Assembly: GCF_002101555.1 (NCBI RefSeq)
Contig: NZ_LQOL01000042.1
Coordinates: 186,001-250,000 of the forward strand
Source: Mycolicibacterium canariasense
GTDB lineage: Bacteria > Actinomycetota > Actinomycetes > Mycobacteriales > Mycobacteriaceae
DNA length: 64,000 nucleotides
Reading direction: 5' to 3'
Shown here: piece by piece, positions 36,075 to 45,920 of the stretch
Position numbering within the stretch: the first letter of the stretch is position 1
Layout: each line of letters starts with the position of its first letter
The notes under the pieces: model-generated
The model's database searches: none
Told to the model about the DNA's origin: nothing
Seen by the model: only the letters and a program-made list of their open reading frames with translations
Translations under genes and position numbers: made by a program

Positions 36075-37063
36075 CGGGGCCCTCCGCCCGGTTGCGGGCG
36101 GGTGATCACCGTGAGGTTCTGCACGCGCCACTGCCCACCGGCCTCGACGAAATCGACCTGCACCGTCGCGGTGATGAATTTCATGGCGGCCGGGTCGGCA
36201 CCGCGCTGTCCCTGCATGGCCATCAACATGGTGGCCGTCGTGGGCGCCACCTCGGTGACCGCACTGTTGACGGTCCAGTACTCGTTGTCCACGATCGGTG
36301 CTTTCTGCACCGAATTCTGTTGGGCGACAAGCTGAGGCCGATAACTGTCGGTCGCCAGCGTCTGCGCCTCGGCGAAATCGTCCTTGACGGTCTGCGGGCT
36401 GTAGCTGAGCATCTGTTCGACGATGCGCGGGCCCTGCTGCGAGATCTCGGCTCTGGCCCGGTCCACCGCGCGGTCGTGCCGGTACACCGCGCCGTATCCC
36501 AGTGCGGCACCGGCACCGCAGACCACGACGGTGGCCACCATACCCACCGCCGCCGGCCTGCGCAGATCGCGTTGCGGCGCGTCGACCCGATGAACCTCGG
36601 TGCGCAGCAACAGGTCCGCGAAGGTCCGGCCGCGCCGGTCCCACAGCGGCCACAGCCACCCGACGAACAGCGCGGTCGTGTCGAGCAGATGGGCGATATC
36701 GCGCGCCATCAACCGGAGGACGCCCACCCGGGCGCCGGTGCGCCCGACCACCCGGATGCCGGCGACCGCCCGGCCCAGTGTCCAGCCCGTCCAGGCCGGT
36801 AGCAGCCAGCGGTTCACCAGGACCGCCCCGCCGAACAGCACCAGCACGACCACGTACAGCCACCACTGCCAGCCCTGCCACGGCGACATCCAGGCCAGCA
36901 GCGCCATCACCGCGGCGGCGGCCACCCCGAACAGCACGTCGACGGCCAGCGCCCCGGCCCGCGCGGCCCAGGACGCCACCGGCACCTCGACGACCGCGCC
37001 GTCCGGCGCCGCCACGTCCGCATCCGGGTTCACGTCTGAGTTCACGTCCAGCACCGCCGTCAC
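36071..37063 (-). CDS. Mce-associated RDD-domain membrane protein 1B (Rv0176-like)
   Basis: 330 aa, GTG start overlapping the upstream stop (GTGA). N-terminal RDD domain: VASWAARAGALAVDVLFGV with the Arg-Ala motif, two further helices, and GWTLGRAVAGIRVVGRTGARVG. After another transmembrane segment (~172-192) comes an extracytoplasmic NTF2-like domain ending WRVQNLTVITRP. The mix of RDD and Mce-associated domain is diagnostic for this operon position. RDD domains occur with transporters and may handle ions or stabilise the permease; the actual job is not known. Confidence 0.87.
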   Translation of the reverse strand: MTAVLDVNSDVNPDADVAAPDGAVVEVPVASWAARAGALAVDVLFGVAAAAVMALLAWMSPWQGWQWWLYVVVLVLFGGAVLVNRWLLPAWTGWTLGRAVAGIRVVGRTGARVGVLRLMARDIAHLLDTTALFVGWLWPLWDRRGRTFADLLLRTEVHRVDAPQRDLRRPAAVGMVATVVVCGAGAALGYGAVYRHDRAVDRARAEISQQGPRIVEQMLSYSPQTVKDDFAEAQTLATDSYRPQLVAQQNSVQKAPIVDNEYWTVNSAVTEVAPTTATMLMAMQGQRGADPAAMKFITATVQVDFVEAGGQWRVQNLTVITRPQPGGGPR

Positions 37064-37692
37064 GTCGTCACCTGGACGAGGTTGGCGATCTTGTAGGTGC
37101 CCTCGTCGCGTTGCATCGTCACCCGCAGGCGGTAACCCTGTTCCTGGTCGGCGGCTTGCGAGTTGGTCACCTTGGTGCGCACGGCCACCAGGATGTCGAC
37201 CGATCCGTCGTCGTTGTGCCGTTCCACGGCGGCACGCAGATCCGACACCTGCACCGTCACGTTGGCCGCCTGGTACGCCTCGACCATCATGCCGCTGAAG
37301 AAGCCGGCCTGGGCGCCGAAGTCACCGGTCGAGCACGCGATGATCTTGGCCTGGCTGGCGCCCATCGACGCAGTGTCCGGGGCCTGGGTCGCGGTCACGC
37401 AGTCCTTGGCCGCCTGCAGGGCGACGGCGTCGTCGCGCCCGATCTGGGCGCTGCGGGCATTGGCCTGCACCGCCAGGTAGCCGAGCACGGCCAGCCCGGC
37501 GGTCAGGACCAGCAGGCCGGCGCAGATGGCGGCCACCCAGCCCACGCCGAGCCGTTCCGGCCGAGCCGCGCCGGCCGGGACCGCCGGCTCGGGCTGATCC
37601 TCGGGAGTGTGCGTTATGGGTTCTTCTGAGTCGTCCGATTGCTCGGCGTCCGGGGTGGGGTTCAGCCGGCTGGTGCCAGCATCTCCTTCCAT
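37060..37692 (-). CDS. Mce-associated membrane protein 1A (Rv0175-like)
   Basis: 210 aa. Acidic cytosolic head, transmembrane helix ~48-72 (LGVGWVAAICAGLLVLTAGLAVLGYLAV), and an extracytoplasmic NTF2-like domain (DAVALQAAKDCVTATQAP... GDFGAQAGFFSGMMVEAYQAANVTVQV...GTYKIANLVQV). Its first 31 bp overlap the 3' end of mce1F in another frame, and its stop overlaps the next start. Size is close to Rv0175 (213 aa). Probably an accessory of the Mce1 complex. Confidence 0.86.
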   Translation of the reverse strand: MEGDAGTSRLNPTPDAEQSDDSEEPITHTPEDQPEPAVPAGAARPERLGVGWVAAICAGLLVLTAGLAVLGYLAVQANARSAQIGRDDAVALQAAKDCVTATQAPDTASMGASQAKIIACSTGDFGAQAGFFSGMMVEAYQAANVTVQVSDLRAAVERHNDDGSVDILVAVRTKVTNSQAADQEQGYRLRVTMQRDEGTYKIANLVQVTT

Positions 37693-39215
37693 CCGCTATC
37701 TCCTGGCTTCATCGAGTTGTTGACGGCGTACTTGACACCGTCGGGGCCGACCACCTCACCGCTCTGGGGGCTGTACACCGCGGAGGGGCCTGCTGCCGGA
37801 GTGTAGATGCACGGGTTGGGTTGCTGTCCACTGCAGGTGACGGTGCCCTGGCCGGGCGGGGTGAGCGGGTCACTGGTCGGCGCGGTGGACTCCGGTGGCG
37901 GCAGCTGGCTGGCGCCGAGCGGGTTGAGCCCGTTGTTGATCGACGGTGCCGGGATCACCCGGCCGGGCTCGACCGGATGGGTGCAGCGTGCGGCCGGGGC
38001 CGGGCAGTCCACGACCTGGTTGGGATCGCCGTACCAGGGGTTGGTGCCCAGCGGTACGTACGGCTCGTTGCCGCGGCATTCGGCCGGGGTGGCCGCCCGC
38101 TTACCCGGGACGTCGGCGCACGGGTAGTTGCGGGCACCGCGGACCGCGTTGGGCGCGTCCTTGGGGATCTTGCAGTAGAGACCCGACGGGATCGGCTGGG
38201 TGGTGGTGTCGGCCGGTGACCGCCACTGCGACGCCGGCAGGAACCCGGTGAGGCACGGCGGCGGCGAGTTGATGCCCAGGCCGAAGTGCAGCAGGCCCTT
38301 GGGAGCGAAGATCGTCGCCGTCTGGGCGATGGACGCGCCCTGGGGCAGCACCACCAACACCTGCTCGACGTTCTTGTTGTACCGCTTGAGCATGTCGATG
38401 ACGACCTCAAGGTTGGCCAGGGTCTGCGGCAGCGCGTCGCGCACATCACCGAACACGGCGTTGAGCTGATCGGCCGTCGGCGCGGCCTGCTGCAGGCCGC
38501 TGCGCAGGGCGCCGTCCTGTTCGGCGGTCTGCGCGGCGATGGTGTTGAGGTTGGCCGCCCACTGGTTGATGGCGTCCCCGGAGGTCACCTGGCTGTCGAT
38601 GATCGGCCCGGAGTGCTCGACGATGTCGTTCACCGAGGGCAGGTTGTCCTTGAAGTCACCGGCCAGCGCCTGGGTGGAGTCCACCACCCGTTGCAGGGCG
38701 GGCCCCAGTCCGCCAACGGCTTTGGCGGTCTCGTCGAGCAGCTGGCCGATCTTCTCCTTGGGCAGCGCGGCCAGGCCGCGCTCGGCGGCGTCCAGCGCCG
38801 GGCCGACCTCGGCGGGCACGGACCCCTTGGTGATGGTCTGCCCGGAGCTGAAGTACTTGCCTTCGTCCTTCTCCGACACCAGGTCCAGGAACTGCTCGCC
38901 GACCGCGGACACCGAATGCACATTGGCCGACGCGTCCAGGGGAACCTTGGCGTCGTCGTCGATGTCCATGGTCACCCGGGCGCCGGTCGGGGTCGGTTGC
39001 ACGTCGCGCACCTTGCCGATCGTGGTGCCCCGGTAAGTGACGTTGGCCGTCTCGTACAGGCCCGCCGAGTTCGGCAGATCCGCGTACAGGCGGTACATCC
39101 CGATGCCGGCGGCGGTGGGCAACCGCAAGTAGAACAGCGAGAGCACCACCAGCGCGATGATGGTCACGGCGGCGAAGACCAGCAGCTGTGCCTTGATGAA
39201 CCTGGTCAGCAACAT
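37662..39215 (-). CDS. mce1F: Mce1F substrate-binding protein
   Basis: 517 aa (M. tuberculosis Mce1F about 515). N-terminal membrane helix (LLVFAAVTIIALVVLSLFYL), MCE domain (~38-115: GMYRLYADLPNSAGLYETANVTYRGTTIGKVRDVQPTPTGARV), a long helical domain (to ~290) and a Pro/Cys-containing tail with several cysteines (PPPCLTGFLP, NYPCADVP, APAARCTHP). Six Mce subunits, A-F, form a heterohexameric tunnel carrying fatty acids or mycolates from outer envelope to the YrbE permease. Last of the six mce genes, followed by overlapping Mce-associated genes. Confidence 0.94.
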   Translation of the reverse strand: MLLTRFIKAQLLVFAAVTIIALVVLSLFYLRLPTAAGIGMYRLYADLPNSAGLYETANVTYRGTTIGKVRDVQPTPTGARVTMDIDDDAKVPLDASANVHSVSAVGEQFLDLVSEKDEGKYFSSGQTITKGSVPAEVGPALDAAERGLAALPKEKIGQLLDETAKAVGGLGPALQRVVDSTQALAGDFKDNLPSVNDIVEHSGPIIDSQVTSGDAINQWAANLNTIAAQTAEQDGALRSGLQQAAPTADQLNAVFGDVRDALPQTLANLEVVIDMLKRYNKNVEQVLVVLPQGASIAQTATIFAPKGLLHFGLGINSPPPCLTGFLPASQWRSPADTTTQPIPSGLYCKIPKDAPNAVRGARNYPCADVPGKRAATPAECRGNEPYVPLGTNPWYGDPNQVVDCPAPAARCTHPVEPGRVIPAPSINNGLNPLGASQLPPPESTAPTSDPLTPPGQGTVTCSGQQPNPCIYTPAAGPSAVYSPQSGEVVGPDGVKYAVNNSMKPGDSGWKEMLAPAG

Positions 39216-39218
39216 GTC

Positions 39219-40370
39219 TCACTCCCCCCGTTCGACGAGCGGTCCGCCCGGGGCGTCGTGCGGGTTCGGGGTGAACCGCACGTCCGGGATCATGGTCGCC
39301 GGATCGCGGCCCCAGGCTTGTTCCAGCGCCCGCAGCATGCCCGACACACCGGTGCCCGACAGCAGGCCGTTGTCCACCGCGGACAACGTCAGGTCGATGG
39401 TCGCCGACGTGTTGATGTAGTCACCGCGAATGGCTTTCGGCACGTTCTCGATGTTGAACGGCACCGTCAGCAGCAGCTTCAGCGCACCCACCAGGTACGG
39501 CGAGGCCTTGGACAGCTGCTTGAGCGGACGCTGCAGGTTCACCAGGTTGGTGTGCAGGTTGGCGTTGGTGTTGCTCAACGTGTCGTCGGCGGCGGCCGAC
39601 ACCCGGCCCAGGGCCGTGACCGCATCGGCGAACAGATCGCGGGTGTCCGCGAAATGCTGGATCAACGGCGGGAATTCGGTGAGCACCTGATCCAGCGTGT
39701 CGTTGCGCTGCGCCACCACGGCCAGCAGCCGGTTGGTGGAGTCGATGGCCCGGGTGATGTCGTCGCGCTGCTTGTTCATCTCTGCGGTGAAGGTGTCCAG
39801 CCGGTTGAGGAACTCCCGGATCTGATCGGCCCGGCCGGTCAGGATGTTGTTGACCTCGTTCTGGATCACCTCGATGTTGGGGATGCCGCCCCCGGTGAGG
39901 ATGCCCGAGATACTGGCCAGCGTGCGCTCGATGGTCGGATACGCCGACGAGTTCTTCAGCGGGATGGTGTCACCGCTGCGCAGCGGTACCGGCGACGGGT
40001 CCGGCGGGCTGTCCAACTCGACGTGCTGGGAGCCCAGCAAACTGGTCTGGCCGATCTTGGCCAGCACGTTGGACGGCAGCTTGACACCCGGTTCCAGGTC
40101 CACGGTCAGCGTCGGCACCCAGTTCTTCAGTTGGATGGCCTTGACCCGGCCGACGAACACGTCGGCCACCCGGACCCGGCTGTTGGCGTTGAGCGCCAAC
40201 GTTTCCGGCATCTGGATGTAGATGGTGGAGTGCCCGTCCTGGGTGCCGGGCCCCCCGGGCAGCGTCACGTTGGCCACCCCGCGCCACTGCGAGCAGGAGC
40301 TCAGGGCCAGCGCGGCCACCGCGAGCGCGGCGGTGCGCCTGCCGGTCCGCTTCCAGTTGCGTGTCAGCAT
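39219..40370 (-). CDS. mce1E: Mce1E lipoprotein (LprK)
   Basis: 383 aa. Lipoprotein signal with lipobox ALSSC, the usual distinction of Mce E subunits. MCE domain (~45-120: DGHSTIYIQMPETLALNANSRVRVADVFVGRVKAIQL), followed by the helical region (NIEVIQNEVNNILTGRADQIREFLNRLDTFTAEMNKQRDDI). Anchored on the outer leaflet of the inner membrane. Its ATG shares one base with the mce1D stop, and mce1F starts 3 bp after its stop. Confidence 0.94.
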   Translation of the reverse strand: MLTRNWKRTGRRTAALAVAALALSSCSQWRGVANVTLPGGPGTQDGHSTIYIQMPETLALNANSRVRVADVFVGRVKAIQLKNWVPTLTVDLEPGVKLPSNVLAKIGQTSLLGSQHVELDSPPDPSPVPLRSGDTIPLKNSSAYPTIERTLASISGILTGGGIPNIEVIQNEVNNILTGRADQIREFLNRLDTFTAEMNKQRDDITRAIDSTNRLLAVVAQRNDTLDQVLTEFPPLIQHFADTRDLFADAVTALGRVSAAADDTLSNTNANLHTNLVNLQRPLKQLSKASPYLVGALKLLLTVPFNIENVPKAIRGDYINTSATIDLTLSAVDNGLLSGTGVSGMLRALEQAWGRDPATMIPDVRFTPNPHDAPGGPLVERGE

Positions 40371-42019
40371 CAGTTACCCCCTCCGGCCTCGGCGGGCAGT
40401 GGCGGTCCCGCGGGTGCCGGACCGGCGGCCGGAGCGGCCGGCGGCGCCGGGGCGATGGCCCCCAGCGGGTCACCGGGCAGCACGCCCGGAGCCGGTGCCG
40501 GCGGCGGGCCCGGCTGCGGATACCACGGCGGCGGAAGCGGATTGGACTCGTCGTAGGCGTTCGGCGGGCCGGGCAGGTTGCCGCCGGGCGGCACACCGAA
40601 GGCCGGCGGCGCGGCCGGCGGGACGATGTCCGGGCCGCCCATCAACTCCGCCAACGATTCCGGAGTCAGCATGTTCTGCGTGAACGGCTGCACCTGCACG
40701 CCTTGCATGCCCGGGGCCACGATCCAGCCCGGCTCGTGGTTGCCGTGCGAGAACAACGTGTCACGCGACCAGATGCCCGGCACCGTGGTGTCCTTGTACC
40801 CCGGCGGCGGCTGCAACCGCGGCTCGGAGTAGGCGATCTGCTTGGGCAGCGTCATCGCGGTGCTGGCCAGATTCATCCCGAACGGCAGGTAGTTGAATTT
40901 GATGGCGTCCAGGATCGGCGCCAGGTACTGGGCACACAACTCCGCGGATTCCTGATAACCCAACCGGCTACCGGCCTGGATGGTGCTGCAGATGAAGTTC
41001 AGCGGGTTGGAGAAGTTGGTGACGCCGGGCAGCACCGGGACGGTCACGATGCCGCCCTGGTTGGGTGACACGATGTTGACGACGTTGGACACCAGGTTCG
41101 GGTAGGCGTGCAGACCGGTCTCCAAGCCGTTGCGCGGGTCCGGCTGCAGGATCGCGGTGGTCACGTCCGACAGGTTCTTGATGTCGGTGGTCAGCGGTTT
41201 CTGGTTCTCGTCTAGGAACTTTCGGGTGGTACCCAGCACCTGGTTGAGTTCCTGCAGTGCGGTGGCCACCTCACGGTCGGTGTTGGTGAACGAGTTGGTG
41301 AACTGCGCCAGGTCGTTGTTCAGCGCCACGAACTGCTGGTCGTTCTTGTACAGCGCGTTGACGAACGTCGCCAGGCTCTTGATCACCGCGACGATGTCGC
41401 CGCGGCCCTGGTGCAAGGCGTCCAGCGCTTCGGACAGGCCCTGGATCGTCTTGTTGAACTGCTCGCCCTTGCCGGCGAACCCGTCCGCGAAGGACTCGAT
41501 GATGTCACCGAACGGGCCCTTGGGCTGTTCCTTCGTCGGGCCCAGATCGGCCAGCAGCCGGGTCACCTGGTCCCGCAACTCGTCGTACTCGACCGGAATC
41601 TGGGTGCGCTCCAACGGGATCACCGCACCGTCGGCCATCGCCGGCCCGCCCGTGTAGGGCGGTGACAGCTGGATCACGCGGGAGGCGACCAGGCTGGGGT
41701 TGAGCACCGACGCCGACGCGTTCTCGGGCACCTTGTACTTGCTGTTCCAGTGGAAGACGACCTTCATCTTGTCGCCGTCGGTGGTAATCGAGTCGATCTT
41801 GCCGACCTGCACACCCATGATGAGGACCTTGTCCCCGGGATACAGCGCGAGCACCTCGGGGAAGTACGCGGTGACCGTGGTGGTGGTCAGCTTCTTGTAG
41901 ACGTTCCAGCCCACCACGCCGGCGCCGATGGCCACCGCCACCACGATGGCGGTGAGGATCACCGCCGTACGGGAGAAGTGCGGCAGCTTGATGTTGCGGA
42001 TGTTGAAGACGCTCGACAT
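40370..42019 (-). CDS. mce1D: Mce1D substrate-binding protein
   Basis: 549 aa (M. tuberculosis about 530). Membrane helix (AVILTAIVVAVAIGAGVVGWNVY), MCE domain (VTAYFPEVLALYPGDKVLIMGVQVGKIDSITTDGDKMKVVFHW), long helical domain and a proline-rich C-terminal tail (~480-549). Fifth from the permease in operon order. Its start is directly adjacent to the mce1C stop. The Pro-rich end probably reaches toward the outer envelope. Confidence 0.93.
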   Translation of the reverse strand: MSSVFNIRNIKLPHFSRTAVILTAIVVAVAIGAGVVGWNVYKKLTTTTVTAYFPEVLALYPGDKVLIMGVQVGKIDSITTDGDKMKVVFHWNSKYKVPENASASVLNPSLVASRVIQLSPPYTGGPAMADGAVIPLERTQIPVEYDELRDQVTRLLADLGPTKEQPKGPFGDIIESFADGFAGKGEQFNKTIQGLSEALDALHQGRGDIVAVIKSLATFVNALYKNDQQFVALNNDLAQFTNSFTNTDREVATALQELNQVLGTTRKFLDENQKPLTTDIKNLSDVTTAILQPDPRNGLETGLHAYPNLVSNVVNIVSPNQGGIVTVPVLPGVTNFSNPLNFICSTIQAGSRLGYQESAELCAQYLAPILDAIKFNYLPFGMNLASTAMTLPKQIAYSEPRLQPPPGYKDTTVPGIWSRDTLFSHGNHEPGWIVAPGMQGVQVQPFTQNMLTPESLAELMGGPDIVPPAAPPAFGVPPGGNLPGPPNAYDESNPLPPPWYPQPGPPPAPAPGVLPGDPLGAIAPAPPAAPAAGPAPAGPPLPAEAGGGN

Positions 42020-43615
42020 TTACGGGGCCCCTCCCTGAGATCCGGGCGGAAGGAACGGCGGGTTACCCGGCAGCGGCTCGGTGCCCACCGGGGACAGCTG
42101 CGGGCCGGGTCCGGGCGGCGCCGGCGGTCCGGGCGGCAGCAGCGGTGCGGGTACCGCGCGACCGGGGATGTCTCCCGGCGGTGTGGGCACTCCGGGCGGG
42201 CCGACGGGAACCGTCCGCGCGCCGGGCGGACCGGGCGCGATCGGCACCGGCGTACCGGGCACGTCGGGCGCCACCTGACCGGGGATGGCCGCCGACGGGA
42301 CACCCGGGTTCGGGCCGATCCCGTCCGGATTCGGCTGCGACGTCGCCACATTGGGCGCTCCGTAGTTGGGCCCATAGGGGTTGTCACCGAAGGGACCGAC
42401 TCCCAGATGCGCGCACGGCAACGGGTCGCCCGGACGGGGCAGACCGTCGGCCGGCGGCGTGTACGAGCACGGCGAGCCGGGCGGCACCGCGGGACCGGGA
42501 TTCTCCGGCGTGCCCTCGATCGGCGTCGGCGCCGGTGGCGGCGCGCCGTTCTCGAATCGGGTTCCGTTGGGATCCGGGAACCGGAAGGCCGGCAGACCGG
42601 AGTTGCGCCAGAACTGTTCGGGGTCGATGCCGCGTTTCTTGAACGCCGCGTCCACGAACGGCTGCAGCAGCGTCGGCGGCAGCAGGTTGGCCAGCAGCAC
42701 CTTGAAGTACGGGCCGGAGGCCAGCGCCTCGGCCAGCGAGATGATGAACTTGCCGGCCAGACTCAGGGTGTCGGCGAGGTCGTTCTTGCGCTCGTTGAGG
42801 ATGCCGCTGACCGTCTGCAGCTGGGTGAGCACGCGGTTGAGGTTCGGATTCTCGTTGATGAATCCCGTGATCTGCTGGGATACCGACGAAATCCGCTCCA
42901 GCAGCAGGCTGACGGCCTGGCGGCGCTCGTTGATCGCGGCCAGCAGCGTCTGCGCGTTGACCAACAGGGCGTTCACCTGACCGCTGCGGTCACCGAGCAC
43001 CGTCGCGATCTTGCCGGCGTTGGCCAGCAATTGCTTGAGTTGCTCGTCGCGCTTGCCGAGGGAGTCGGAGAACTCCTGCACACCCTTGAGCGCGGCGCTC
43101 AGGTGCGGTGAGGTCTGGTCGACGGTCTCGGACAGCACGTTCAGCGACTGTTTGACCGCCTGGGTGTCCCAGCCCTGCGAGGCGCGGGTGACGTCGAGGA
43201 ACGCGTCGTAGATCTGGTAGGGCGTCTGGGTCTGCTCGACCGGCAGCGATCCGCGGGGCTTGAGGATCGTGTTGCCGCGCGGCTCCACCTGAATGTTCTT
43301 GCGGCCCAGGATGGTGTCGGTGCGGATCGCGGCCCGGCTCTCGGTGCCGATCTCCCGGCCGCCCAGGGTGTAGCCGATCTCGACCTTGTCGCCCTTGATG
43401 TCCATGCTCGTGACATCGCCGACGTCGACACCGGCGATGCGCACCTTGTCGCCGACGTTCAGGCCGCCGGTGTCGTTGAACTGCGCGTAGTAGGTGGGCA
43501 CCGCGAACAGCATCGGCACACTGGTGAGGCTGGAGCCGACACCGATGACCAGCGCCACGGTGATCACGCCCATCACGCCCTTACGGGCGCGGTCCGAACC
43601 CTGGATCGTCCTCAT
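42020..43615 (-). CDS. mce1C: Mce1C substrate-binding protein
   Basis: 531 aa from ATG at 43615, whose ATGA overlaps the mce1B stop. Membrane helix (VMGVITVALVIGVGSSL), MCE domain (TYYAQFNDTGGLNVGDKVRIAGVDVGDVTSMDIKGDKVEIGY), helical domain and an unusually long Pro/Gly-rich tail of about 190 residues (PPPAPTPIEGTPENPGPAVPPG..., repeated PGPPGAR/PGVPTPPG). M. tuberculosis Mce1C also has a Pro-rich tail and is about 515 aa. Part of the Mce1 hexamer. Confidence 0.93.
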   Translation of the reverse strand: MRTIQGSDRARKGVMGVITVALVIGVGSSLTSVPMLFAVPTYYAQFNDTGGLNVGDKVRIAGVDVGDVTSMDIKGDKVEIGYTLGGREIGTESRAAIRTDTILGRKNIQVEPRGNTILKPRGSLPVEQTQTPYQIYDAFLDVTRASQGWDTQAVKQSLNVLSETVDQTSPHLSAALKGVQEFSDSLGKRDEQLKQLLANAGKIATVLGDRSGQVNALLVNAQTLLAAINERRQAVSLLLERISSVSQQITGFINENPNLNRVLTQLQTVSGILNERKNDLADTLSLAGKFIISLAEALASGPYFKVLLANLLPPTLLQPFVDAAFKKRGIDPEQFWRNSGLPAFRFPDPNGTRFENGAPPPAPTPIEGTPENPGPAVPPGSPCSYTPPADGLPRPGDPLPCAHLGVGPFGDNPYGPNYGAPNVATSQPNPDGIGPNPGVPSAAIPGQVAPDVPGTPVPIAPGPPGARTVPVGPPGVPTPPGDIPGRAVPAPLLPPGPPAPPGPGPQLSPVGTEPLPGNPPFLPPGSQGGAP

Positions 43616-44643
43616 TTCGGCGTGCACCTGCCCGACGGCTGGGTGACCACCTTGACGGTGCGGACCGGTCCGCCCGGCTGCAGCCCGTTGAGCTTCAGCG
43701 ACAGGTCGCACACGTAGAAGTTGAAGAAGTCACCGTAGATGCCGCCCGCGCGGCCGATGATCTTCAGCGACGCAGGGATCTGCTGCAGGATGTTGTTCAC
43801 CTCATCCTTTTGGTCGATCAGCGGTTGCTGGGTGGTCTCCAGATAGCCGAGGGTGTCCCGCAGCAGCGGCCGGTTGTCGGCCAGCAGGTCGCCCAACGAG
43901 CCTGCGGCATTGCTGATGTCGGCGACCGACGAGGCGATCGGGTCGGCCCGGTTCTTCAGGCCGGTGATCAGCGCCTCGAAGTTCTTCAGCGTGTCGTCGA
44001 ACTGCTGCTGGTGCTTGACGGTGGTGTCCAGCACGGTGTTGAGGTTGGTGATCACCTCACCAATGGCCTGGTCACGCGAGGCCAGCGTCGAGGTCAGCTC
44101 GGCCGTCTGGTCCAGGATGTCGCTGATGGTGCCGCCCTGCCCCTGGAAGATCGTGATCAGCGAATTGGCGATGTTGTTGACCTTGTCCGGGTCCAGCGAT
44201 TTGAACAGCGGGCGGAACCCACCGACCAGAGCGTCGAGATCCAGGGCGGGCTGGGTGAGCTCGCGCGGGATGGTGCCGCCCGGCGGCAGGATCTTGTCGC
44301 TGTCCCCGCGACGCAGTTCGAGGTAGCGGTTACCGATCAGGTCCAGGTAGCGGATCGCCGCCGTGGTCTGCTGGAACAGCTGAAGATCGTTCTGCACCTC
44401 GAAGTCGACGCGGACGTGCCGACCGCCGTCGATCAGCGTCACGTCCTCGACCTTGCCTACCTCGACACCGTAGGCGCGGACGAACTGGCCGCTGCGCAAG
44501 CCGCTGACGTTGTCGAAGATCGCCGAGTATCCGGTGGTCTTGTCGAATCGGACCTGGGCGAACACCACGAAGATGATGGCGGTGAACGTGAGCAACACCG
44601 CCGAGATCGCACCGAGTTTGAAGAGCGTGCCTCTAATACTCAT
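43612..44643 (-). CDS. mce1B: Mce1B substrate-binding protein
   Basis: 343 aa from ATG at 44643 (MSIRGTLFKLGAIS, the conserved Mce B start; M. tuberculosis 346 aa). Membrane helix, MCE domain (YSAIFDNVSGLRSGQFVRAYGVEVGKVEDVTLIDGGRHVRVDFEV) and helical domain without the Pro-rich tail seen in C and D. A 52-bp gap separates it from mce1A, the only sizeable spacer inside the mce block. Confidence 0.94.
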   Translation of the reverse strand: MSIRGTLFKLGAISAVLLTFTAIIFVVFAQVRFDKTTGYSAIFDNVSGLRSGQFVRAYGVEVGKVEDVTLIDGGRHVRVDFEVQNDLQLFQQTTAAIRYLDLIGNRYLELRRGDSDKILPPGGTIPRELTQPALDLDALVGGFRPLFKSLDPDKVNNIANSLITIFQGQGGTISDILDQTAELTSTLASRDQAIGEVITNLNTVLDTTVKHQQQFDDTLKNFEALITGLKNRADPIASSVADISNAAGSLGDLLADNRPLLRDTLGYLETTQQPLIDQKDEVNNILQQIPASLKIIGRAGGIYGDFFNFYVCDLSLKLNGLQPGGPVRTVKVVTQPSGRCTPK

Positions 44644-44695
44644 GCGGCTCCCTCGCAGGCTCGGGTCCCGCATGCCATTTGTCGATTCGCTGCGC

Positions 44696-45916
44696 TCATG
44701 GGTTGATCGTGTTCTCCCCCACTTGGCGGCCCCACACGTACTCGGTGGCCAGCGGCTGGCCGAGCTCGAAGTGGTTGTACGGCGCGATGCTGGCCCCGGT
44801 GTCCATCACCAGATACGGTGCGGGCCACAGGTCCCGAGTGATCGGCTGCCAGCAGCCCGGCCGCCCTTCCGGCCCACCGCGGGCGTTGACCCTCGGCAGG
44901 TTGTCCGGATACACGTACGGGTTGCCCGCGCCGAGCAGCTCGGTATTGGTCTGCAGTGAGTAGCCGTCACCACCAAGCGCCGCAGCGAGTTTCGGCGCGG
45001 CGTCGTGGAAATTGCGCAGCGTGCACAGCAATTCGGGGCTGTAGTAATCCAACAACTTCGTGGTCGGCAACAGATCCTGGGCACCCCGCACCAGATACGG
45101 CCCACCCCGCTCCAACACATCACCGGCGTTGTTACCGAACCCCACCGCCGACATCAACGCCGTATCGATGGTGCCCCGCTCGGCATTGAGCGTGCGCGCC
45201 GTCACCACCGCACTCTTGAGCCCGTCGAACAGATCCGGCGCCGCATCCGCATACACCGTCGACAGATCCGCCAACCCCTGGGTATCCCGGCGGATCGACG
45301 GCATCCGCGCATTGAGCTCACCCAGGATGTCATTACCGTTGACCAACGACTGACCGAACCGCTCGCCCAACCCGTCCAGGGCCTGCGCCGCCGCGGTCAA
45401 CGTCTGATTCAGCTTCACCGGATCCACCTGCTGCGCGATCCCCATGATCGTCTCGAACAACGTGTTGAACTCGGTGGTGGTGCTGTTCGCGTTGATCACC
45501 GCATCCGGCTTGAGCTTGTCCGGCGACGGATCGGCCGGCGACAGGAACGAGATGTACTTGTTGCCGAACACCGTCGTCGCCCGCAACTCGGCATCTACGT
45601 TCGCCGGGATCATCTTCAGATACTGCGGCTCCACATCCAGCGTCAGCTTCGCGCGGGACTCCTCGCCATCGGTCACCACACCCGCCGATTTCAGCCGCCC
45701 GATCGGCACCCCGTTGAACGTCACCTTCGACCCCGGATCCATCGACAACCCGGCCCGCTCTGCCATCACCACCAACGTGGCCTTCTTGTCGAAATAGCCG
45801 CGGAACTGGAACCAGGTCAGGGTGAGCACGATGGCCACCACGAGCAGCAGCACGAGACCCGCCAGCTTGTAGGGCGGCGTCTTGGACTTGTTCACTGAAG
45901 TTGCAGGCGCGGTCAT
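44696..45916 (-). CDS. mce1A: Mce1A substrate-binding protein
   Basis: 406 aa. N-terminal helix (YKLAGLVLLLVVAIVLTLTWFQF), MCE domain (LVVMAERAGLSMDPGSKVTFNGVPIGRLKSAGVVTDG), helical domain with FGNKYISFLSPADPSPDKLKP and SVYADAAPDLFDGLKSA-like segments, and a tail ending VGENTINP. M. tuberculosis Mce1A (454 aa), associated with cell entry, has a longer C-terminus. Starts 4 bp after yrbE1B. Confidence 0.93.
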   Translation of the reverse strand: MTAPATSVNKSKTPPYKLAGLVLLLVVAIVLTLTWFQFRGYFDKKATLVVMAERAGLSMDPGSKVTFNGVPIGRLKSAGVVTDGEESRAKLTLDVEPQYLKMIPANVDAELRATTVFGNKYISFLSPADPSPDKLKPDAVINANSTTTEFNTLFETIMGIAQQVDPVKLNQTLTAAAQALDGLGERFGQSLVNGNDILGELNARMPSIRRDTQGLADLSTVYADAAPDLFDGLKSAVVTARTLNAERGTIDTALMSAVGFGNNAGDVLERGGPYLVRGAQDLLPTTKLLDYYSPELLCTLRNFHDAAPKLAAALGGDGYSLQTNTELLGAGNPYVYPDNLPRVNARGGPEGRPGCWQPITRDLWPAPYLVMDTGASIAPYNHFELGQPLATEYVWGRQVGENTINP

Positions 45917-45920
45917 CTCG

